Counted from the first letter of the stretch, positions 46,131 to 56,036 are shown. The stretch: 64,000 bases of DNA from Enterobacterales bacterium CwR94 (GCA_002837195.1 KZ478061.1:42285-106284), one strand, 5' to 3'. The notes: generated by a model not told the origin, from the letters alone. Numbers and translations: made by a program.

Positions 46131-47513
46131 TTATTGCGTTTCGCCCCAGCCGCCGCCCAGTGCACGGTAGAGATCAACCTGTGCCAGCAACAAACTGTTT
46201 TTAACCTGCACTAAGGTTAGCTGCGTACTAAACAGCGTACGCTGTGCATCCAGTTCATCCAGATACGACGCATAGCCACTTTGATAGCGGTTGCGGGCAA
46301 TGCGTAACGTCTCTTGTGCAATCTGCTGTTGCTTCTCCAGTTCAGCAATCTGCTCGCGGGTCCGCGTGATCGCGTCCAGATCGGTATTCACTTCACTAAA
46401 GGCGTTACGCACCACTTTCTCAAAGCCATACAACGCCTGATTTCGGCTGGACATCGCGATATCCACCTGCGCCGTCAACGCTTCACGGTTTAACAGCGGT
46501 GCCAATACGCTGCCACCGATACTCCACAGGCGAAAGGGGTTCTCCAGCAATTGGTTTAACGTGGCACTCTGCAGGGTGCCCGATGCGGTCAGGTTCAGCG
46601 ACGGCAACAAATTCGCCTGGGAAGCCGCGAGAGAGTGGTCTGCAGCCAGTAATTGACGCTGCGCTTGCAGGATATCAGGACGACGCTGCATCAACTGCGA
46701 TGGCAACACGGCAGGCAATTGTTGTGGTGTGATGCGATCAAACTGGGTTGTGCGCGCGATCTGGCGTGGGTTCATCCCGACCAGGATACTCAAGGCGTTT
46801 TCTTGCGCGTTAATTTGATGCAGCAGCGGCGGGATCTGCGCTTTCGCGGTTTGCAGTTCGGAAGCGGATTGCATCCATTCCAGACGGGATGTATAGCCTG
46901 TTTCATACTGCCGTTGCGCAAGTTGAAGGGCGTTCTCACGCGTGCTCAGCGTTTCCCGCGTCACACGAAGCTGCTCATCCAGCGCCACCAGCGTTAAATA
47001 GCCTGATGCCACGGAACTGGCCACCGTCAGCTCTGCCGCTGCCGCCGCCGCACGTTGCGCCTCTACAGAGGCACGCCCCGCCTCAATGCTATTGCTGCGT
47101 GATCCCCAGATATCCACCTCATAGGTGGATTGCATTAAGCCCTGGAACACCGTGTGATCGCCGGGTAAGCCCGTGGCAGCAGAAAGCGTACGCGCTCGTG
47201 TTGCATTGACGCCCACGTCCAGCGTGGGAAAGTTGTCTCCCTGGGTCGCACGCAGTTGCGCACGGTACTGCTCTACCCGCGATCGCGCGATCAATACATC
47301 AGGATTGTTCCGTAAGCCCTGCTCTACCAGGCGGTTCAAATCCGCATCATTAAAGGCACGCCACCAGCCTGCTTCTATCGCCGATGCCGGTCCCACACTG
47401 TTTCGCCAGGCGTCGGGAATTAACAGTGACGGTGGCGCTTTGTCGACGTGCGTGGCACATCCCGCGAATAAGGGAGCCAGCAGCAACGCAATTTTTACTG
47501 AGGACCAGTTCAT
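46131..47513 (-). CDS. Outer-membrane efflux lipoprotein (NodT/OprM family)
   Basis: The 460-residue protein starts MNWSSVKIALLLAPLFAGCA, a lipoprotein signal with lipobox FAGC, and contains two outer-membrane factor repeats, for example PDAWRNSVGPASAIEAGWWRAF, ARSRVEQYRAQLRATQGDNFP and AQRQYETGYTSRLEWMQSAS. It would form the trimeric outer-membrane duct for the HlyD/MFS pair encoded upstream. The start overlaps the end of the HlyD-type gene by 4 bases. Confidence 0.94.
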   Translation of the reverse strand: MNWSSVKIALLLAPLFAGCATHVDKAPPSLLIPDAWRNSVGPASAIEAGWWRAFNDADLNRLVEQGLRNNPDVLIARSRVEQYRAQLRATQGDNFPTLDVGVNATRARTLSAATGLPGDHTVFQGLMQSTYEVDIWGSRSNSIEAGRASVEAQRAAAAAAELTVASSVASGYLTLVALDEQLRVTRETLSTRENALQLAQRQYETGYTSRLEWMQSASELQTAKAQIPPLLHQINAQENALSILVGMNPRQIARTTQFDRITPQQLPAVLPSQLMQRRPDILQAQRQLLAADHSLAASQANLLPSLNLTASGTLQSATLNQLLENPFRLWSIGGSVLAPLLNREALTAQVDIAMSSRNQALYGFEKVVRNAFSEVNTDLDAITRTREQIAELEKQQQIAQETLRIARNRYQSGYASYLDELDAQRTLFSTQLTLVQVKNSLLLAQVDLYRALGGGWGETQ

Positions 47514-48595
47514 TGCGGTTTCACCTCTGCCGCCGTATCAATATGCACTTCAACTGACATGCCCGGGCGTAAATGGGCGCGATTGTCGCTGGTGATACGA
47601 ATACGCACAGGAATACGTTGCGCTATTTTCACGAAATTACCGGTGGCATTGTCGGGAGAAATAGCACTGAATTCTGAGCCTGCCGCAGGAGAAATAAACT
47701 CCACTTCGCCATTAAAACGTTCGCCGTCCAGTGCATCCACGGTGAACGTAACGGGCAGCCCCGGTTTAACCCGCGCCATTTGCGTCTCTTTTAAGTTGGC
47801 GATAACCCAGGTTTGCTCTGGCACCAGTGAGGTTAAACGCGTGCCAGCACTCACGTAGGCCCCTTCGCGAACGGAAATCTGTCCGAGTTGCCCTGCGCGC
47901 GGCGCAATAATACGCGTATTGGTCAGATCAATTTGTGCCAACTCTAATGCCGCCTGGGCATTGCTGACATCGGCTTGCAGTGCGGCGCGATTCACCACCG
48001 TGGTTTGCAAATCTTGCTTAGAGACCTCCAGCGTCGCCCTCGCCTGTGCAACTTCTGCCACTGTCTGGCTGTTGGTCGCACGTGCGGCGTCACGTTCACG
48101 AACGGACAGCGAACCATCCGCCACCAGATTCTCAACGCGTTTCAAATCGAGACCGCTTTTTACCGCCTGCGCTTTCGCATTTTCCAGTGCGGCTTGATTA
48201 CGCTGAATAACCGCTTCGGCACTGCGCTGTTGCTGTTGATTATTCGCCAGCGCCGCCTCTTTCATTGCCCGTTGCGCCCGCGCCTGATCCACACGTTGTT
48301 GATAGATGCGAGCATCGATGGTCATCAGAAGATCGCCTTGCTTAACGGGCTGATAGTCTGTCACGTCCACCGAGGTGATATAGCCCGCCACCTGCGGGCT
48401 AATAAAGGTCACCTGACCGCGGACATACGCATTCTCGCTCGACTGAACCTGGCTGGTAAAAGGCCATATTTGCCAGGCATAAAGGATCACCAACACGCCC
48501 AAAATCGCAATCCCGCTGCCTACCGCGATAGAGAGGATGCGTAACTTATTGGTTCTTTCGCGTTCGGCGGTTTGCATCTGTTCCTGCTGACTCAT
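47510..48595 (-). CDS. EmrA/HlyD-type membrane fusion protein
   Basis: The 361-residue protein has one N-terminal membrane helix (about 18-40), the barrel-sandwich half-motifs ENAYVRGQVTFISPQVAGYI and IIAPRAGQLGQISVREGAYV, and a long periplasmic coiled coil between them. It links the MFS pump to the outer-membrane duct. It overlaps both neighbours, indicating strong coupling. Confidence 0.95.
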   Translation of the reverse strand: MSQQEQMQTAERERTNKLRILSIAVGSGIAILGVLVILYAWQIWPFTSQVQSSENAYVRGQVTFISPQVAGYITSVDVTDYQPVKQGDLLMTIDARIYQQRVDQARAQRAMKEAALANNQQQQRSAEAVIQRNQAALENAKAQAVKSGLDLKRVENLVADGSLSVRERDAARATNSQTVAEVAQARATLEVSKQDLQTTVVNRAALQADVSNAQAALELAQIDLTNTRIIAPRAGQLGQISVREGAYVSAGTRLTSLVPEQTWVIANLKETQMARVKPGLPVTFTVDALDGERFNGEVEFISPAAGSEFSAISPDNATGNFVKIAQRIPVRIRITSDNRAHLRPGMSVEVHIDTAAEVKPQ

Positions 48596-50286
48596 TATTT
48601 CTCCGTTGTTGCCTGTTCGCGCTGAGGGGATAAAGATTCGCTGGCGTTCAGTTTTGCCTGCCGCCAGTTAACATAGCGCAGCCGGGTCAGACGCCACAGC
48701 ACCCACATCAGGGTCGTCAGTGACAGGGCTGCGGTAAGATAATACACATCGTTATAGGCCAAAATATTGGCTTGCAACGTCGCCACACTTTGCAATTGTG
48801 AGGTTGCCTGAGCACTAAGCAGTGTGCTGTCACCAATTTGTGATGCAAACAGGCTGGAATACTGGCTTAAACGCTCCGTAACCCAGGGACTCAGCTGTGA
48901 CAGTTGATCGCCTAACAGGCTGGAATGATACTTTTCACGCCAGGTCTGAAAGGTGCCCAATAGCGCTGAACCCATCAATCCACCAATATTTTGACTCATG
49001 CCAAACAGCACAACAAAGCTCACCAAATTTTTAGGCTGAGTCACCACACCGCCGATGCCCAATAACATAGCGGGAGCGATAAAAAAGGTGCTGCTAAAGC
49101 CGAGCAAAAACTGACTGATGTACATGTTATGTGGGCGCGTCAACGGCGAGGACTGGGCATCCATCAGCGAGGCAATCAACATCACCACCAGCGACGTCAC
49201 AATGGGCCAGCTTAGGTGTTTAGGATTGATGGTTAGCGCACACACCACGATACCGCAAACCACGCCCGCTAAGATGGCCAGCGCCAGCCCTTGCATTTGA
49301 TCATTCAACAGCCCGATTTGTTGTAAGTAGCCAATCGCGCCGGTGTTCTGCTCCGCTAATACCACACGGATCAGAATCATCACCACGCCCAGCCGGATCA
49401 TCGTTCCGTTACTCAGCCAGCGCGTATTGATCAGCGGATTTTTACGGTTGTGCTCCACGAGTACCGCCGCCACGATCAACACCAGCGCCAGCGCCAGGCA
49501 CACCCCCAGCCACGGCGTTTCTGTCCACCACTCAATGCGTCCGAGCGTTAACACCGCACACAGCAGCGCCATCCCCGGTGCCATCAAAATAAAGGTGACA
49601 AAATCCATCTTCTCAAAGGTTTTGATACGATCACCAGGCGGCAGTTTCAGCACCAGGACACAACCTAATGAGACCAGCGCCAGACCCAACTCAAACAGAT
49701 ACAGGCCTCGCCACTCATCGAGTTGCAGCAATTCAGAGGAAAACAGTCGGGCGAGCGGTATAGCCAACTGCGAGGCACAAATGCCAATGGTCAGCGCCTT
49801 TAATCGGTGCTTCGCGGGCCAGGCTTGAATTTGATAGTAGATGCCTAATGAACTGAGTGCCGCACCGACCATGCCATGCGCGGTGCGCACAATGATCGCA
49901 GAGCTCAGATCGTTGACAAACAAATGGAAAAACGCCACCAACACATACAACACTAAAAACGCTTCGGTGAAGATGCGTAAGCCAAACTGCTGGCGGAATT
50001 TTACTAATAACAGGTTGATGGAGATATTGCCCATCACATACACCGCGGGCAGCCAGGCAATTTCACTGGCATAGGCGCCAAATGAGCCTTGCAAGTTGGT
50101 CAGATTCGCCGTGACTAGGGCATTACTCAATGCGCCAGTAATCGAGATCAGCAGGCCAATAATGCCAAACGCAATGCGCTTATGGTTGGGGTGCACTGGC
50201 GTTGAGGGAGAACCCGGCAGCATCGGTTTTTCATGCGCCTGCCACTCAATCTGTGCATAAGGATTACGGTTCGAACGACGACTCAC
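48595..50286 (-). CDS. MFS drug exporter, EmrB/DHA2-like
   Basis: From the GTG at 50286, two bases from the marR stop, the product has 563 residues with about 14 hydrophobic segments, beginning after residue 40 (RIAFGIIGLLISITGALSN). The conserved RTAHGMVGAALSSLGIYYQ resembles the DHA2 motif region. A large periplasmic loop lies before the last helix. An ATG further in (MLPGSPSTP) is an alternative start. It should export toxic compounds across both membranes together with the next two gene products. Confidence 0.9.
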   Translation of the reverse strand: MSRRSNRNPYAQIEWQAHEKPMLPGSPSTPVHPNHKRIAFGIIGLLISITGALSNALVTANLTNLQGSFGAYASEIAWLPAVYVMGNISINLLLVKFRQQFGLRIFTEAFLVLYVLVAFFHLFVNDLSSAIIVRTAHGMVGAALSSLGIYYQIQAWPAKHRLKALTIGICASQLAIPLARLFSSELLQLDEWRGLYLFELGLALVSLGCVLVLKLPPGDRIKTFEKMDFVTFILMAPGMALLCAVLTLGRIEWWTETPWLGVCLALALVLIVAAVLVEHNRKNPLINTRWLSNGTMIRLGVVMILIRVVLAEQNTGAIGYLQQIGLLNDQMQGLALAILAGVVCGIVVCALTINPKHLSWPIVTSLVVMLIASLMDAQSSPLTRPHNMYISQFLLGFSSTFFIAPAMLLGIGGVVTQPKNLVSFVVLFGMSQNIGGLMGSALLGTFQTWREKYHSSLLGDQLSQLSPWVTERLSQYSSLFASQIGDSTLLSAQATSQLQSVATLQANILAYNDVYYLTAALSLTTLMWVLWRLTRLRYVNWRQAKLNASESLSPQREQATTEK

Positions 50287-50287
50287 G

Positions 50288-50719
50288 TTATTTCGCCTCA
50301 GCCGTTTCCAGCAACTGCTGTAAAACACGCTGCGTCACCGCCAGCTCCTGCGGATGAATATTTGCCAGCAACTCTTCACGCAATGCATCTGCTTCGCTTT
50401 TCACCTGATGGTAAAGATCGCGGCCAGCGGGTGTGACCAACAACAAACGCTTTCGACGATCGTCTGCGGGTTGCACGCGTTCAATAAATCCCTGCCTGAC
50501 GAGTCGATCAACCAGCGAAACCACACTGGCGCCCTCTAATCCCAGGTATTGCGCCAGCGCTTTCTGCGTCAGCGGATGCTCGCTGCTGGCAATAGTGGCA
50601 ACGGCCAGCCAACTGCTCATCCCCAATCCGGTATCTTTTAACCGACGCGCAATGGCCTGCCGCCAGGCATGTGCAGTGAGGTGCAGTAAACGCGAGAAAT
50701 TTGTGTCGGGCGTTGTCAA
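50288..50719 (-). CDS. MarR-family regulator of the efflux operon
   Basis: The 143-residue protein has a winged helix with LTQKALAQYLGLEGASVVSLVDRL and RVQPADDRRKRLLLVTPAG. The only start that covers the family's first helix is a TTG at 50719, an uncommon codon that would hold expression low. It leads the regulator-pump-adaptor-duct operon and probably represses it through the palindrome at 50738. Confidence 0.88.
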   Translation of the reverse strand: MTTPDTNFSRLLHLTAHAWRQAIARRLKDTGLGMSSWLAVATIASSEHPLTQKALAQYLGLEGASVVSLVDRLVRQGFIERVQPADDRRKRLLLVTPAGRDLYHQVKSEADALREELLANIHPQELAVTQRVLQQLLETAEAK

Positions 50720-50737
50720 AATATTGAAACCTGATAA

Positions 50738-50749
50738 TTAGATGTCTAA
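50738..50749. promoter_or_regulatory. Likely MarR operator
   Basis: TTAGATGTCTAA, an inverted repeat TTAGA/TCTAA with a 2-base centre, lies 18 bases upstream of the marR start. AT-rich palindromes of this kind are typical MarR/SlyA-family operators. Confidence 0.6.
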
Positions 50750-50824
50750 CTAATAGTTTCGCTATTCTAGCGCAACCTCTCCCGCTTTGTTAATCACATG
50801 CGTAATGTTTTTTCTCACCGCATA

Positions 50825-51994
50825 TTAAGCAACAGCGACCTGCCGTGCTTCGGTGGCGGGTGCAAAGCGTGTTGTCATCAGGATAAGCGCCACGATCAGC
50901 AGCACATGCCAGCCCCACCCCAGCGTATAACTGCCGGAAAAAGTGTGCATCAGACCAGTGGCAAAAGGCATGATGCCCGCCAGAATAAAGCCAAAACCTT
51001 GCATCAGTGCAACGCGGCGCGCGCCACGTTCCGGTGAGGGTTGCTGATCCAACGCCAGCACCAGACACAGTGGAAAAGCACCGCCTAATCCAATGCCGGC
51101 GCTTAGCGCCCATATCCAGGGCTGGACTAAAGGCGCAAGCAGTAATCCACTGAACCCGAACAACTGCAATGCCAATGCCAGCCATAACAGAGGCCGCCGA
51201 TCGATGCCACGAGCCAACAGGGGCAAAACAATCGCCCCCACAACCTGCCCAACGGTCAGTAATGCCAGCAGCGATCCTCCCTGCTGCGCACTCCATCCCA
51301 ACTGCTGATAGCTGTCTGGCAACCAGGCAATGGCACTGGCATAGCCGCCATTGATGGCACCAAAGTAGAATCCCAACAGCCAGGGGGCACGATCGCGAGG
51401 CGCTGTCACGTCGTCAGTCGTGGTTGCTACCTGCGGATGGCGATGCAGCGACCACGCCATCCGCGCGAACGCAGCCAGCATAGCCCACGCCGTCAGCGCC
51501 AAACGCCAGTCAAGCTGTTGTGCCAGCCAGGGAGAGACGGCGGCGGCGACGCCCCCGCCACCCATAATGGCCCCTGACCATAAGCCGGTCACCGCAGCCA
51601 CGCGAAGAAAGCGCTGGCGAATAATGGCAGGCATCACGGCCTGGATGATACCAATGCCAGCGCCTCCCAGCAGCGCGCTGAAAAGCAGCGTAGCCCCGCT
51701 GTCTAGATGCCAGCGCCACAAGCAACTCCCCATTAATACCAGCAAGCCGCCACTCACCAGTTGTGTGGGAGAAAATGCCCGCAACAAGGGTTTCGCCAGC
51801 AGTGCCATCACACCCATCATAAAGACAGGTAACGCAGTGAGTAACGAGACGATGAGCGGAGCCAGACGAAGCTGCGCCTTGAGTATGGGCAGCAGTGGCG
51901 TGGCAGAAGTCAGCAGAGGACGAAGGTTAAGGCCGATAATCACCACGCTGAGCAGCAGTAGCAATGAACCCGATGTTTTCTTTAACACAATCAA
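50825..51994 (-). CDS. MFS transporter, CynX/NimT-like
   Basis: The 389-residue protein has 12 hydrophobic segments and begins with the subfamily pattern VVIIGLNLRPLLTSATPLLP (arginine in the first helix), as in CynX and NimT. Members transport cyanate, 2-nitroimidazole or unknown compounds. It is divergent from the LysR gene, so it may be that regulator's target. Confidence 0.88.
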   Translation of the reverse strand: MIVLKKTSGSLLLLLSVVIIGLNLRPLLTSATPLLPILKAQLRLAPLIVSLLTALPVFMMGVMALLAKPLLRAFSPTQLVSGGLLVLMGSCLWRWHLDSGATLLFSALLGGAGIGIIQAVMPAIIRQRFLRVAAVTGLWSGAIMGGGGVAAAVSPWLAQQLDWRLALTAWAMLAAFARMAWSLHRHPQVATTTDDVTAPRDRAPWLLGFYFGAINGGYASAIAWLPDSYQQLGWSAQQGGSLLALLTVGQVVGAIVLPLLARGIDRRPLLWLALALQLFGFSGLLLAPLVQPWIWALSAGIGLGGAFPLCLVLALDQQPSPERGARRVALMQGFGFILAGIMPFATGLMHTFSGSYTLGWGWHVLLIVALILMTTRFAPATEARQVAVA

Positions 51995-52097
51995 TAAACC
52001 TGAATAAATAGCGCAGAATGAGACAAAAATCGTTGCCAGCGTACGTCAACGCCGTAGTATTTAAAAATTAAATGTCACCATAGTAAGAAGTGGGAAA

Positions 52098-52976
52098 ATG
52101 AATCGCTATCCGATGTTTACGCCGCAACAACTTCTCAGTTTCGTCGCTGTGTGTGAAACCGGCAGTTTTACCCGGGCGGGAGAACGCGTCTTTTTATCCC
52201 AGTCAACGGTCAGCCAGCAGGTGCGCAGGCTGGAAGAGGTCGTGGGTAAAGCGCTGCTGGAACGCTCTTCACATCAGGTTGAGGTGACCGAGGAAGGGAA
52301 AAAGCTGCTGGGTTACGCCCGGCGCATTATTGCGCTTAACGGAGAAGCCTTCGACGCACTCAGTGATACCTGGCGAGATGGGGTTGTCCGCTTGGGGGTT
52401 CCTGAAGATTTTGCAGCCGCGACCACTGGCCTGCTGGCCGCCTTCACGCGAGAGAAAGCACAATTACGCCTGGATGTGACCAGTGGTTTAAGTAATGACT
52501 TACGCGCCGCCTGGGGCCGTGAGGAATTGGATGTCATTCTGATTAAACAACCACGCGGAGAGAAATCGCGCGCCAGTCGCCCTGAACCCTTGCTGTGGCT
52601 TGACAGTGCTGCCTGGCCCGCAGCCGATCGCTCTCCCCTGCCACTGGTTATTTTTCCCCTGAATGGCCTCTATCGTGAAGAGATGTGCCAGGCACTTGAT
52701 CGTCAGGAGCGTCACTGGCGGATTGGTTACAGCAGTGCCAGCCTTGCCGCTCTGGTAGCAGCCAGTGCAGCAGGTTTAGGCGTCACATTATTGCCTGCCA
52801 GTTGCCAGACGTCCGCGCACAAAGTCCTCACTGCCGCTGATGGCTTTCCTGAAATAGACGCTTTTGAGCTGGCGTTACTGTATCGCGATAATGCCTCAGA
52901 AGCCGTTCGGGAATTAGCAGAACGCTTAAAAGTGTTTTGTGGTCTGGGCGGGCCTAGTGAGTTTCCCACTGGGTAG
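52098..52976 (+). CDS. LysR-family transcriptional regulator
   Basis: The 292-residue protein has the N-terminal helix-turn-helix (LLSFVAVCETGSFTRAGERV, LSQSTVSQQVRRLEEVVGKA) and a substrate-binding domain (VRLGVPEDFAAATTGLLAAF). It is divergent from the CynX-type exporter with 103 bases between them and is followed, after 91 bases, by the amidohydrolase. Either neighbour may be the target. The C-terminal domain resembles LrhA-type regulators loosely. Confidence 0.92.
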   Translation: MNRYPMFTPQQLLSFVAVCETGSFTRAGERVFLSQSTVSQQVRRLEEVVGKALLERSSHQVEVTEEGKKLLGYARRIIALNGEAFDALSDTWRDGVVRLGVPEDFAAATTGLLAAFTREKAQLRLDVTSGLSNDLRAAWGREELDVILIKQPRGEKSRASRPEPLLWLDSAAWPAADRSPLPLVIFPLNGLYREEMCQALDRQERHWRIGYSSASLAALVAASAAGLGVTLLPASCQTSAHKVLTAADGFPEIDAFELALLYRDNASEAVRELAERLKVFCGLGGPSEFPTG

Positions 52977-53067
52977 CAGTGCGAAATATCTCGGTGCCCT
53001 GCGGCGCATTTTTTTATATTGGTGAACCTGCCCTCAAGGCTAAATCATAAAAAGAGAGGATCCCGCC

Positions 53068-54444
53068 ATGGAAAATTTATCTCAGCCCGCGCGCCGCAAG
53101 TTTCTCACGCAATCCGCCGCTGCTGCTGGCTGCACACTTCTGGGTATGGCTGCCAGCGGCGCTAAAGCAGCGCCTGTCGCCTCAACAGAGACGTCGGCGA
53201 GCAAGTCAACGCCGCTGCCTGCTCACTATGTGTTAAGTAATGTGCGACTGGAAGAGCGCTTTATTCGTGAAGGCGGCGATATTAGCGCAACCCAGACAGG
53301 TCTCTATAGTATTGAAATTAACCAAGGCAAGGTTATCCAGGTCACAGCGGGAACACTGAGTGGCTCCTCTCTTCCCCATGTTGATGCGCAAGGTGCGCTT
53401 CTGCTTCCCGCCACCCGCGACATGCACATCCATTTAGACAAAACCTTTTACAGCGGCCCCTGGCAGGCGCCGATGCCGCGTAAAGGGAAAACCATTATGG
53501 ATATGATCGCGCGTGAGCAAATTCTTATCCCTCAGTTGCTTCCCACGTCTGTCGCGCGGGCTGAAAATTTGATTGCTCTACTGCAATCAAAAGGCAGTAC
53601 GGTTGCTCGCAGCCACTGCAATATTGATCCGGTCAGCGGTTTGAAAAGTTTAGAGCATCTGCAAACCGCTCTGGCAAAGCACCAGTCTGACTTCAGCTGT
53701 GAAATTGTGGCCTTCCCTCAGCACGGTTTATTGCATTCCAACGTTGATGCTTTGATGCGTGAAGCGATGCAAATGGGCGTGCAATGGGTCGGTGGTCTCG
53801 ATCCCACCAATGTTGATGGAGCGATGGAGAAATCGTTAGATGCGATGTTCCAAATTGCGCTGGATAACAACAAAGGCGTGGATATCCACCTACATGAAAC
53901 CACGCCCGCAGGCGTAGCTGCCATCCATTACATGATTGATACCGTAGAAAAAACGCCAGCATTAAAGGGCAAGCTGACCATCAGCCACGCTTTCGCTCTT
54001 TCCACGCTCACGCCCGCAGAAGTTGAAGAAACAGCGCCACGCCTCGCGGCGCAAGGCATTACCATAGCCTCAACCGTGCCTATTGGACGCATTATGATGC
54101 CGCTGCCACAGCTTTACGCGCACGGCGTAAACATTGTTACCGGAACCGACAGTGTTATTGATCACTGGTCGCCGTTTGGTAGCGGAAGCATGTTGGAGAA
54201 AGCCAACGTGTTTGCCCAGCTTTACGGTTACTCCGATGAGTATGGCCTTAGCCGGGCATTGCGGATCGCCACGGGTGATATTCTCCCCTTAAGCAATCAA
54301 GGCGAACGCGTGTGGCCAGCGGCGGGAGACGAGGCCAATATGATGTTGGTCACAGCCAGTTGTTCAGCCGAAGCCGTGGCCCGTATATCCCCAGTTGTTG
54401 CGACCTTCCATCAGGGTCAAAAGGTGTTTGGCCAGCTCAGCTAA
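53068..54444 (+). CDS. Tat-exported amidohydrolase (cytosine deaminase-like)
   Basis: The 458-residue protein starts with a twin-arginine signal (PARRKFLTQSAAAAGCTLLG then AASGAKA), so it is probably folded with its metal in the cytoplasm and exported. The metal site is visible: MHIHLDKTF (HxH), VDIHLHET, TISHAFALS and GTDSVIDHW (Asp). It belongs to the amidohydrolase superfamily near cytosine deaminase and atrazine-type enzymes; the substrate is unknown. GAGAGGATCC precedes the ATG. Confidence 0.9.
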   Translation: MENLSQPARRKFLTQSAAAAGCTLLGMAASGAKAAPVASTETSASKSTPLPAHYVLSNVRLEERFIREGGDISATQTGLYSIEINQGKVIQVTAGTLSGSSLPHVDAQGALLLPATRDMHIHLDKTFYSGPWQAPMPRKGKTIMDMIAREQILIPQLLPTSVARAENLIALLQSKGSTVARSHCNIDPVSGLKSLEHLQTALAKHQSDFSCEIVAFPQHGLLHSNVDALMREAMQMGVQWVGGLDPTNVDGAMEKSLDAMFQIALDNNKGVDIHLHETTPAGVAAIHYMIDTVEKTPALKGKLTISHAFALSTLTPAEVEETAPRLAAQGITIASTVPIGRIMMPLPQLYAHGVNIVTGTDSVIDHWSPFGSGSMLEKANVFAQLYGYSDEYGLSRALRIATGDILPLSNQGERVWPAAGDEANMMLVTASCSAEAVARISPVVATFHQGQKVFGQLS

Positions 54445-54450
54445 CCCCCG

Positions 54451-54478
54451 AAAGAGCCACGCAATGTGGCTCTTTTTT
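54451..54478 (+). terminator. Terminator of the amidohydrolase gene
   Basis: AAAGAGCCAC (54451-54460) pairs with GTGGCTCTTT (54466-54475), followed by TTT. It starts seven bases after the stop. Confidence 0.9.
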
Positions 54479-54498
54479 CGTCATTGCCAGGAAAGTAC

Positions 54499-54512
54499 TA
54501 GGAATCGTCCTA
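54499..54512 (+). promoter_or_regulatory. Rcs-box-like site upstream of wzz/fepE
   Basis: TAGGAATCGTCCTA is a TAGGA/TCCTA inverted repeat that fits the RcsAB pattern TRVGAAWAWTSYGR except near the centre and at one late position. It lies 121 bases before the wzz start, a plausible activator position. Confidence 0.6.
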
Positions 54513-54633
54513 TTAACTTGAATTAGTATCTCGTTTGTGGTCATATCTCACCAAATTTTTTCCTACCCACCTTACGACCACCCTATACTGCATAAAGTGG
54601 CTTCGGTGTGATTATTTCAATTCGGGATTGTCA

Positions 54634-55764
54634 ATGAGCGGCTTTAATAAGGATGAGCGAGCAGTTTCAGCTCCGCACTCCTCTACACTTCCAGTATTTC
54701 CCGCTCAGCAGGATGAGCTGGATCTTCTTGAATTACTCTCTTTACTGTTAGACCGTAAGAAAACTATTTTGGGCATCACCTTTGCCGCCATGGTGATTGG
54801 CGCAGGCGTCAGCTATATGCTGCCACAGCGCTGGACCAGCAGTGCGGTTATCGTACCGCCAGAAGTCCAGCAAATGCGCATGATGGAAAAAACCCTCAAT
54901 GAGCTGACCGTGTTGGATATCAAAACCGATATAACGCCTGACAGCTTACTCTCGGATTACATGCGTTATTTTGATTCACGCGATTTGAGAGAAAAATATC
55001 TGGTCAATACCACCTATTTTAAAGAGTTGGTGAAAGACAAAGAATTAGATGCGACTCAGCGCTATCAGAGGGTCGATGGAATATTAACGGGAAATATTCT
55101 CTCGCATAGCTCCGCTCAGGACAAAGACACGGACAAGAAAGAGTATCGCTATTACGAGTTGTCTTACAGCGCAGAGACCCCAGTAGCGGCGCGAGATTTG
55201 CTGCAGGGCTACATCAATTATGTCACCGATGTGGTTGAAGAAGAGCTGCACCAAAAACTTACCTATCAGGTTGATCAAGTTAAAAACCGTGTCACCGGCT
55301 TGTACGACCTCGATCTGCAGCGTGCTGAAAATGCACATAACATCAAAATTGAACGTTTAACCTATGCGCTTCAGATTGCGAATTCTGCCGGGCTGAAAAA
55401 GCCGTCCTGGTCGAACGGTACTGCTATCGTGGATGATCCCGATTTCTCCGTGACGCTGGGCGCAGATGGTTTGAGCCGCAAGCTCGCGATTGAAAAATCC
55501 ATTGATGATGTCAGTACGCTCAACGCTGATTTGCAAAATCGTAAACTCTATATCGATAAGCTGAATGCACTGGAAATCGATAAAATGCAAATCACGCCCT
55601 TTAAATACATGCGTGAGCCCTTTCAGCCGATTAAGAAAGATAAACCGAAACGTGTATTGGTGGTCTTGCTGGCCGGCATAGCAGGATTATTAGGCGCCTG
55701 CGGTTATGTGCTGATCAGTAGCATGATGCAAGAGCGCAAACGCCAGCGCACAGAATTGCTCTAA
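54634..55764 (+). CDS. Polysaccharide chain-length regulator, Wzz/FepE type
   Basis: I start at the ATG at 54634 (MSGFNKDERAVS), giving 376 residues, close to E. coli FepE (377). One membrane helix is near residues 46-66 (ILGITFAAMVIGAGVSYML) and another near the C-terminus (VLVVLLAGIAGLLGACGYVL), with the proline-containing stretch before it (FKYMREPFQPIKKDKPKR) that is typical of Wzz proteins. The periplasmic part contains long helices. FepE-type proteins set very long O-antigen chains; no polymerase or glycosyltransferase gene is near. Confidence 0.9.
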   Translation: MSGFNKDERAVSAPHSSTLPVFPAQQDELDLLELLSLLLDRKKTILGITFAAMVIGAGVSYMLPQRWTSSAVIVPPEVQQMRMMEKTLNELTVLDIKTDITPDSLLSDYMRYFDSRDLREKYLVNTTYFKELVKDKELDATQRYQRVDGILTGNILSHSSAQDKDTDKKEYRYYELSYSAETPVAARDLLQGYINYVTDVVEEELHQKLTYQVDQVKNRVTGLYDLDLQRAENAHNIKIERLTYALQIANSAGLKKPSWSNGTAIVDDPDFSVTLGADGLSRKLAIEKSIDDVSTLNADLQNRKLYIDKLNALEIDKMQITPFKYMREPFQPIKKDKPKRVLVVLLAGIAGLLGACGYVLISSMMQERKRQRTELL

Positions 55765-55768
55765 AGCA

Positions 55769-55792
55769 AAAAGGCACTGCGGTGCCTTTTTT
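55769..55792 (+). terminator. Terminator of the wzz/fepE gene
   Basis: AAAAGGCAC (55769-55777) pairs with GTGCCTTTT (55782-55790), followed by TT. It starts five bases after the stop. Confidence 0.9.
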
Positions 55793-56036
55793 AATCCCCT
55801 GGATTTGTTTTCTCCTTCTGTTTTCGGTAGTCTGCCCACTCTCACCTTTTTTCACCCTGGAGCATGCATCGAAATGAACAACTAATGCGATTACTTGGTT
55901 TACCTTTATGCCAGTGTCATATCCGCATTGTTGTTTGGATGTCTGTTCGTTGTATAGGCTGTAGCGCTTCCCGCGCGGCTATGCTAATGCGTTGATTGCT
56001 GGCTCTCTTCTATCCCGAACTCCTCAGGAAAATAAG

